From the NCBI GenBank assembly GCA_023512135.1, contig JAIMAG010000010.1, positions 1 through 64,000 on the forward strand: a stretch of 64,000 bases of DNA, given 5' to 3'. Numbering within the stretch: position 1 is the first letter of the stretch; every line of letters starts with the position of its first letter. A program made the position numbers and the translations under genes. The stretch is from Terriglobia bacterium (GTDB taxonomy: Bacteria > Acidobacteriota > Terriglobia > Acidiferrales > UBA7541). Of this stretch, positions 60,558-64,000 are shown piece by piece. Under the pieces are notes generated by a model, which did not search any database, was not told the origin of the DNA, and was given only the letters and a program-made list of their open reading frames with translations.

Positions 60558-62105
60558 ATGTTGCCGCTGCAACTGCATCCGGAAAGCCACGTCCCGCTCT
60601 ACATTCAGATCCGGGATCAGTTGCGGTCCCTGGTTTTCTCTGGAGTGTTGCGACCCGGGGATCGCATCCCGGCCAGCCGCGACCTGGCCCGACAGCTTGG
60701 CGTTCACCGCACGACCGTGGCCAATGCCTATGCCGAGCTGGAAGCCGAAGGGCTGATCCACGGACATGTAGGTCGGGGAACCTTCATCACTGGCGCGGCC
60801 GCGAGGACACCGCAGCCGCCGGCTCCGGCCACCGCAGCGGGCAGCGACGGCGTGCGCTGGGAATCGTTGTTTGCCGACGAGCGCGGCGAAGAAGCCCTGA
60901 GCCGGCTCCTGCCGCAGATTCCCAGCGGAGCGATTTCCTTCGTCGCCGCCAAGCCTTCGGCCGAGCACTTCCCGCTGGACGAGATGCGCGCCTGTGCGCA
61001 GTCGGTTCTGCGCAGCGATGGCCAGAGAATTCTCCAACTGGGCTCTTCCGATGGATACGGACCGCTCCGGCAGGCCCTGCTCGAATTTCTTCGCAGCGAA
61101 GGGCTGGCCGTGCGCGAAGAGCAGTTGCTGATCACCGATGGTGGCCAGCAGTCTCTGGATCTGCTTTGCAAAGCGTTTCTGCGTCCGGGCGATGCCGTGC
61201 TGATGGAAAACCCCACCTATCCCGGGGCCATCGCCATCTTCGCTAGTGCACGCGTGCGAACGATTGCTGTCCCGGTCAGCGCCGTCGGTGGCAACGATGC
61301 CCGGCCGCGCGAGCCCGGTCTGGACCTGGGTGCGCTGGAAGCTGCCCTGGTGCAGAACCGGGCGAAACTCATTCTGCTGACCCCGGATTTTCAGAATCCC
61401 ACCGGCCTGACGATGTCGATCGCGGCCCGCCGTCGGGTGCTCGAGCTGGCCGCGCAGTATCAGGTGCCGGTGGTGGAAGACCACATCTATGCGCGTCTTC
61501 GTTTCACCGGAACACCACTGCCTTCCCTGAAGGCACTGGACCGTGTCGGCACGGTGATCCAGCTCGACAGTTTTTCGAAGGTGGGCTTCCCCGGTCTGCG
61601 CGTTGGCTGGTGCCTGGCTCCGGAGCGCGTGATCGAGCGGCTGCGACTGGTCAAGCAGATCACCGATCTGCACACCGACCAGCTCGCTCAGGCCGTGCTG
61701 GCCGAGTTCACGCGCCGGGGAGGGTTTGCCAGGCATCTGGCACGGATGCGACGGGTGTACGCCGCGCGGCTGGCCGCGCTGGAAGCGGCCATGGAACGCC
61801 ATATGCCCGAGGGAGTGCACTGGACCCGCCCGCAGGGTGGCATGTGTGTCTGGGTCACCCTGCCGCCCGGAATGGATTCGAGCGAGCTGCTCATTCACGC
61901 GCGGGAACGCGGAGTCCTGTTCGCCCCGGGACGCTATTTCTTCTTTCAAAGTCCGCAGCCGAACACGCTGCGTCTGGGCTTTGCCGCGGTCGAGGAACGC
62001 AAGATTGCGCGTGGAGTCGCGGTGCTGGGCGAAGTCTTGCGCCAGCAGATGCGCAGGCAGGAACGCAGCCGGCGAGAGAGCGGTGCCCGCGTGTCGCTGG
62101 TTTGA
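60558..62105 (+). CDS. MocR-type (GntR-PLP aminotransferase) regulator
   Basis: 515 residues. N-terminal GntR winged helix (about 13-75): YIQIRDQLRSLVFSGVLRPG, DRIPASRDLARQLGVHRTTV, GHVGRGTFI. The rest is a fold-type I aminotransferase with the PLP lysine in LDSFSKVGFPGLRVGW. It precedes pdxS-pdxT in the same direction; MocR members named PdxR control pyridoxal phosphate synthesis, so such a role is plausible but not shown. ATG 60558. Confidence 0.87.
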   Translation: MLPLQLHPESHVPLYIQIRDQLRSLVFSGVLRPGDRIPASRDLARQLGVHRTTVANAYAELEAEGLIHGHVGRGTFITGAAARTPQPPAPATAAGSDGVRWESLFADERGEEALSRLLPQIPSGAISFVAAKPSAEHFPLDEMRACAQSVLRSDGQRILQLGSSDGYGPLRQALLEFLRSEGLAVREEQLLITDGGQQSLDLLCKAFLRPGDAVLMENPTYPGAIAIFASARVRTIAVPVSAVGGNDARPREPGLDLGALEAALVQNRAKLILLTPDFQNPTGLTMSIAARRRVLELAAQYQVPVVEDHIYARLRFTGTPLPSLKALDRVGTVIQLDSFSKVGFPGLRVGWCLAPERVIERLRLVKQITDLHTDQLAQAVLAEFTRRGGFARHLARMRRVYAARLAALEAAMERHMPEGVHWTRPQGGMCVWVTLPPGMDSSELLIHARERGVLFAPGRYFFFQSPQPNTLRLGFAAVEERKIARGVAVLGEVLRQQMRRQERSRRESGARVSLV

Positions 62106-62134
62106 CGCAGGCCGCGTTGCGGGAGGTTTGCATC

Positions 62135-62638
62135 ATGGTCGAGGAGCAGAACAACGGGGCGGTGCCGGACCTGATGCCGCTGCCCCCGAGGCCGGACAAC
62201 CGGTGTTTCGGCTGCGGTGGCGCCAATGACCGCGGGATGCACCTTGCCTTCGTGCAGGACAGAACCCGTCGGCGGATCGTGGGTCGGTTCACGCTGGGTG
62301 AGGAGTATCAGGGTGGCCCCGGCTTTCTCCATGGCGGGGTCATCGCCACGGTGCTCGATGAAGCCATGGGCAAGCTGAACCGGTTCCATGATCTCCGCGC
62401 CGTGACGGCGGAGCTGCGGGTGGAATATCTCCGTCCGGTGCCCATCGGCGAAGAATTTGTGGTGGAAGCGTTCGAAGTGCAGCGCAGCGGAAGAAATTCG
62501 ATCCATGCTGCTGAGCTTCGCAGTCGCACGGGACAGTTGCTGGCCCGCGGCCGGGCACGATTTGTCGCCGTGGATGAAGCTCGCTACCGGCAGCCGCCCC
62601 GCGAGTCGAAGTCAGCAGCAGATCGCACCGGGAGGTAG
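62135..62638 (+). CDS. PaaI-like hotdog-fold thioesterase
   Basis: 167 residues with a Cys pair near the N-terminus ([15 protein letters not shown]), then [16 protein letters not shown], the catalytic hotdog helix, and [19 protein letters not shown]. Likely an acyl-CoA thioesterase. ATG follows GGGAGG by 8 nt. The gene lies 29 bp after the MocR gene and 2 bp before pdxS, so it is in the same operon, with no obvious link to pyridoxal phosphate. Confidence 0.8.
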   Translation: MVEEQNNGAVPDLMPLPPRPDNRCFGCGGANDRGMHLAFVQDRTRRRIVGRFTLGEEYQGGPGFLHGGVIATVLDEAMGKLNRFHDLRAVTAELRVEYLRPVPIGEEFVVEAFEVQRSGRNSIHAAELRSRTGQLLARGRARFVAVDEARYRQPPRESKSAADRTGR

Positions 62639-62640
62639 CC

Positions 62641-63531
62641 ATGCAATTCATGGAAAGCAACACCTGGCGGGTCAAGGTTGGACTCGCAGAAATGCTGAAG
62701 GGCGGCGTGATTATGGACGTCACCAGCGTCGAACAGGCCCGGATTGCCGAGCGTGCCGGCGCCTGCGCCGTGATGGCTCTTGAGCGGGTGCCCGCAGACA
62801 TCCGCAAAGAGGGCGGTGTCGCGCGGATGGCTTCGCCCAAAATCATTCGCGAGATTATGGCCGCCGTCTCCATCCCGGTCATGGCCAAGGTGCGCATCGG
62901 CCATTTCGCCGAGGCACAGGTCCTGGAAGCCCTCGAAGTGGACTTCATCGACGAAAGCGAGGTGCTCACCCCCGCCGATGAGCAGCACCATATCTGGAAA
63001 CACGATTTCCGGGTGCCGTTTGTCTGCGGTGCGCGGAATCTGGGGGAGGCACTGCGGCGCATCGCGGAAGGCGCAGCCATGATTCGCACCAAGGGCGAAG
63101 CCGGTTCCGGGAATATCGTCGAGGCTGTGCGCCACCTCCGCGCCATTACCAGCGAGATTCGGCGGCTGACCACGCTGCGGCGCGAGGCCCTGGTCCACGC
63201 GGCCAAAGAACTGCAGGCACCGCTCGAGCTGGTCGAGTGGGTAGCGCAACACGGTCGGCTGCCGGTGCCTAACTTTTCCGCCGGCGGGATTGCCACACCG
63301 GCCGATGCGGCGCTGGTGATGCAGCTCGGGGCCGAGGCCGTGTTTGTCGGTTCCGGCATTTTCAAGTCCGCCGATCCGGAGCAGCGCGCCCGCGCCATCG
63401 TCAAGGCCACCACGCACTACAACGACCCGAAGATCGTTCTGGAAGCTTCCGAAGAGCTGGGCGAAGCCATGAGGGGCATCGACATCCGGCAACTGGAAGA
63501 AAAGGAGCTGCTGCAGACACGTGGCTGGTGA
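62641..63531 (+). CDS. pdxS: Pyridoxal 5'-phosphate synthase subunit PdxS
   Basis: 296 residues. Catalytic lysines are in VMAKVRIGH and [32 protein letters not shown] near the N-terminus holds the first-strand Asp. PdxS condenses ribose 5-phosphate, glyceraldehyde 3-phosphate and ammonia (delivered by PdxT) into pyridoxal phosphate. High conservation makes the call safe. Confidence 0.97.
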   Translation: MQFMESNTWRVKVGLAEMLKGGVIMDVTSVEQARIAERAGACAVMALERVPADIRKEGGVARMASPKIIREIMAAVSIPVMAKVRIGHFAEAQVLEALEVDFIDESEVLTPADEQHHIWKHDFRVPFVCGARNLGEALRRIAEGAAMIRTKGEAGSGNIVEAVRHLRAITSEIRRLTTLRREALVHAAKELQAPLELVEWVAQHGRLPVPNFSAGGIATPADAALVMQLGAEAVFVGSGIFKSADPEQRARAIVKATTHYNDPKIVLEASEELGEAMRGIDIRQLEEKELLQTRGW

Positions 63532-63564
63532 GAGAGCTTCGTTGTTCTGGACAGAAAGGAAGCC

Positions 63565-64000
63565 ATGAAAGTCGGCATTCTGGCGGTACAGGGCGACTTC
63601 GAAGCCCATGCGAAGATGCTGACCCGTCTCGGAGTCGAGCCGCGATTCGTGCGCACCGTGGCCGATCTTTCGGGCCTGGCGGCGCTGATTTTGCCCGGCG
63701 GGGAAAGCACCACGCATCTGAAGTTTCTGCTCGAAGAAGGCCTGCGGGATCCGATTCGCCAGTTCGCTCAGGCGGGTGGTGCGTTGTTCGGCACCTGTGC
63801 CGGTGCCATCCTGCTGGCGCGCGAGGTGAAAAATCCGTCGCAGGAATCCTTGGGTCTGGCGGATCTGACTGTCGTCCGCAATGCCTACGGCCGCCAGTTG
63901 GCCAGCGACGTTCGCTTTGGCCCGACCAGGCTCCGGGCCCAGCCGCTGGAAATGGTGTTCATCCGCGCGCCCATCATCGAACGGGTCGGGCTCGGCGTGG
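63565..64000 (+). CDS. pdxT: Pyridoxal 5'-phosphate synthase glutaminase subunit PdxT (3' end outside window)
   Basis: First 145 codons of PdxT, open to the window edge; the family is about 190-200 residues, so the end is cut. MKVGILAVQGDFEAHAKML, LILPGGESTTHLKF with the GGEST motif, and nucleophilic Cys in GTCAGAILLA. It releases ammonia from glutamine for PdxS. ATG 63565 follows AAAGGA by 5 nt, 33 bp after pdxS. Confidence 0.95.
   Translation, partial: MKVGILAVQGDFEAHAKMLTRLGVEPRFVRTVADLSGLAALILPGGESTTHLKFLLEEGLRDPIRQFAQAGGALFGTCAGAILLAREVKNPSQESLGLADLTVVRNAYGRQLASDVRFGPTRLRAQPLEMVFIRAPIIERVGLGV

Noticed and set aside
1-64000. CRISPR arrays, rRNA genes, complete transposons
   Set aside because: No regularly spaced repeats, no rRNA signatures and no transposase genes with terminal inverted repeats were seen.

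Overview
The window is high-GC bacterial chromosome, densely coded, with many 4-bp start/stop overlaps and sigma-70-like promoters spaced 17 nt. The gene content points to the Acidobacteriota: hopanoid genes with a fused HpnC-HpnD, a heme cluster led by a CcsA/HemX-type gene, a tandem DUF507 pair, PIG-L deacetylase BshB1 and a MoxR/VWA pair. This placement is inferred from gene content; no rRNA or other marker in the window settles it.

Layout. 1-8259 is a hopanoid side-chain and squalene operon: hpnH (cut by the window edge), hpnA, hpnG, two zinc alcohol dehydrogenases, fused hpnC-hpnD, hpnE. It is coupled by overlaps to an Asp-box repeat protein and a MoaD/ThiS-like protein (to 9727). 9846-11817 holds a zinc-ribbon protein, a DUF72 protein and a short ribosome hibernation factor. 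11818-17606 is the accessory region. It contains a truncated nuclease-like gene, then a ~3.7-kb island between perfect 69-bp direct repeats, the right one being the promoter and 5' half of an intact selenocysteine tRNA gene (selC). The island holds an integrase remnant, a terminase-small-subunit-like gene without a large subunit, a two-helix membrane protein with a PD-(D/E)xK-like domain, and three small genes of unknown function, two of which look leaderless.

17607-24182 encodes redox proteins (TlpA-like, CoA-disulfide-reductase-like), the MoxR/VWA pair, a Lon-substrate-binding-domain protein, a TPR protein and an acyl-CoA thioesterase. 24203-34584 is an almost complete heme pathway in two divergent operons: hemE-hemN-hemG to the left and ccsA/hemX-hemA-hemC-hemD-hemB-hemL to the right; only ferrochelatase is absent. 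34769-43257 carries an exported amidohydrolase, an exported S9 peptidase and two subunits of an RND efflux pump.

43250-64000 is a mosaic of housekeeping genes: pterin dehydratase, a ferredoxin-NADP-reductase-like flavoprotein, tRNA-Asp and tRNA-Val, DUF507 pair, M48 protease, YqaA/DedA-like protein, bshB1, an SDR, Nudix and BtuF-like genes, an IscU-like protein lacking its third cysteine, MobA-like and XdhC maturation factors, an isolated nuoB, YgfZ/GcvT-like and metallo-hydrolase genes, an acyl/benzoate-CoA ligase, and a MocR regulator-thioesterase-pdxS-pdxT operon cut by the window end. The most unusual part is the selC island; its remnants resemble a decayed phage satellite or integrative element, but this is an inference.
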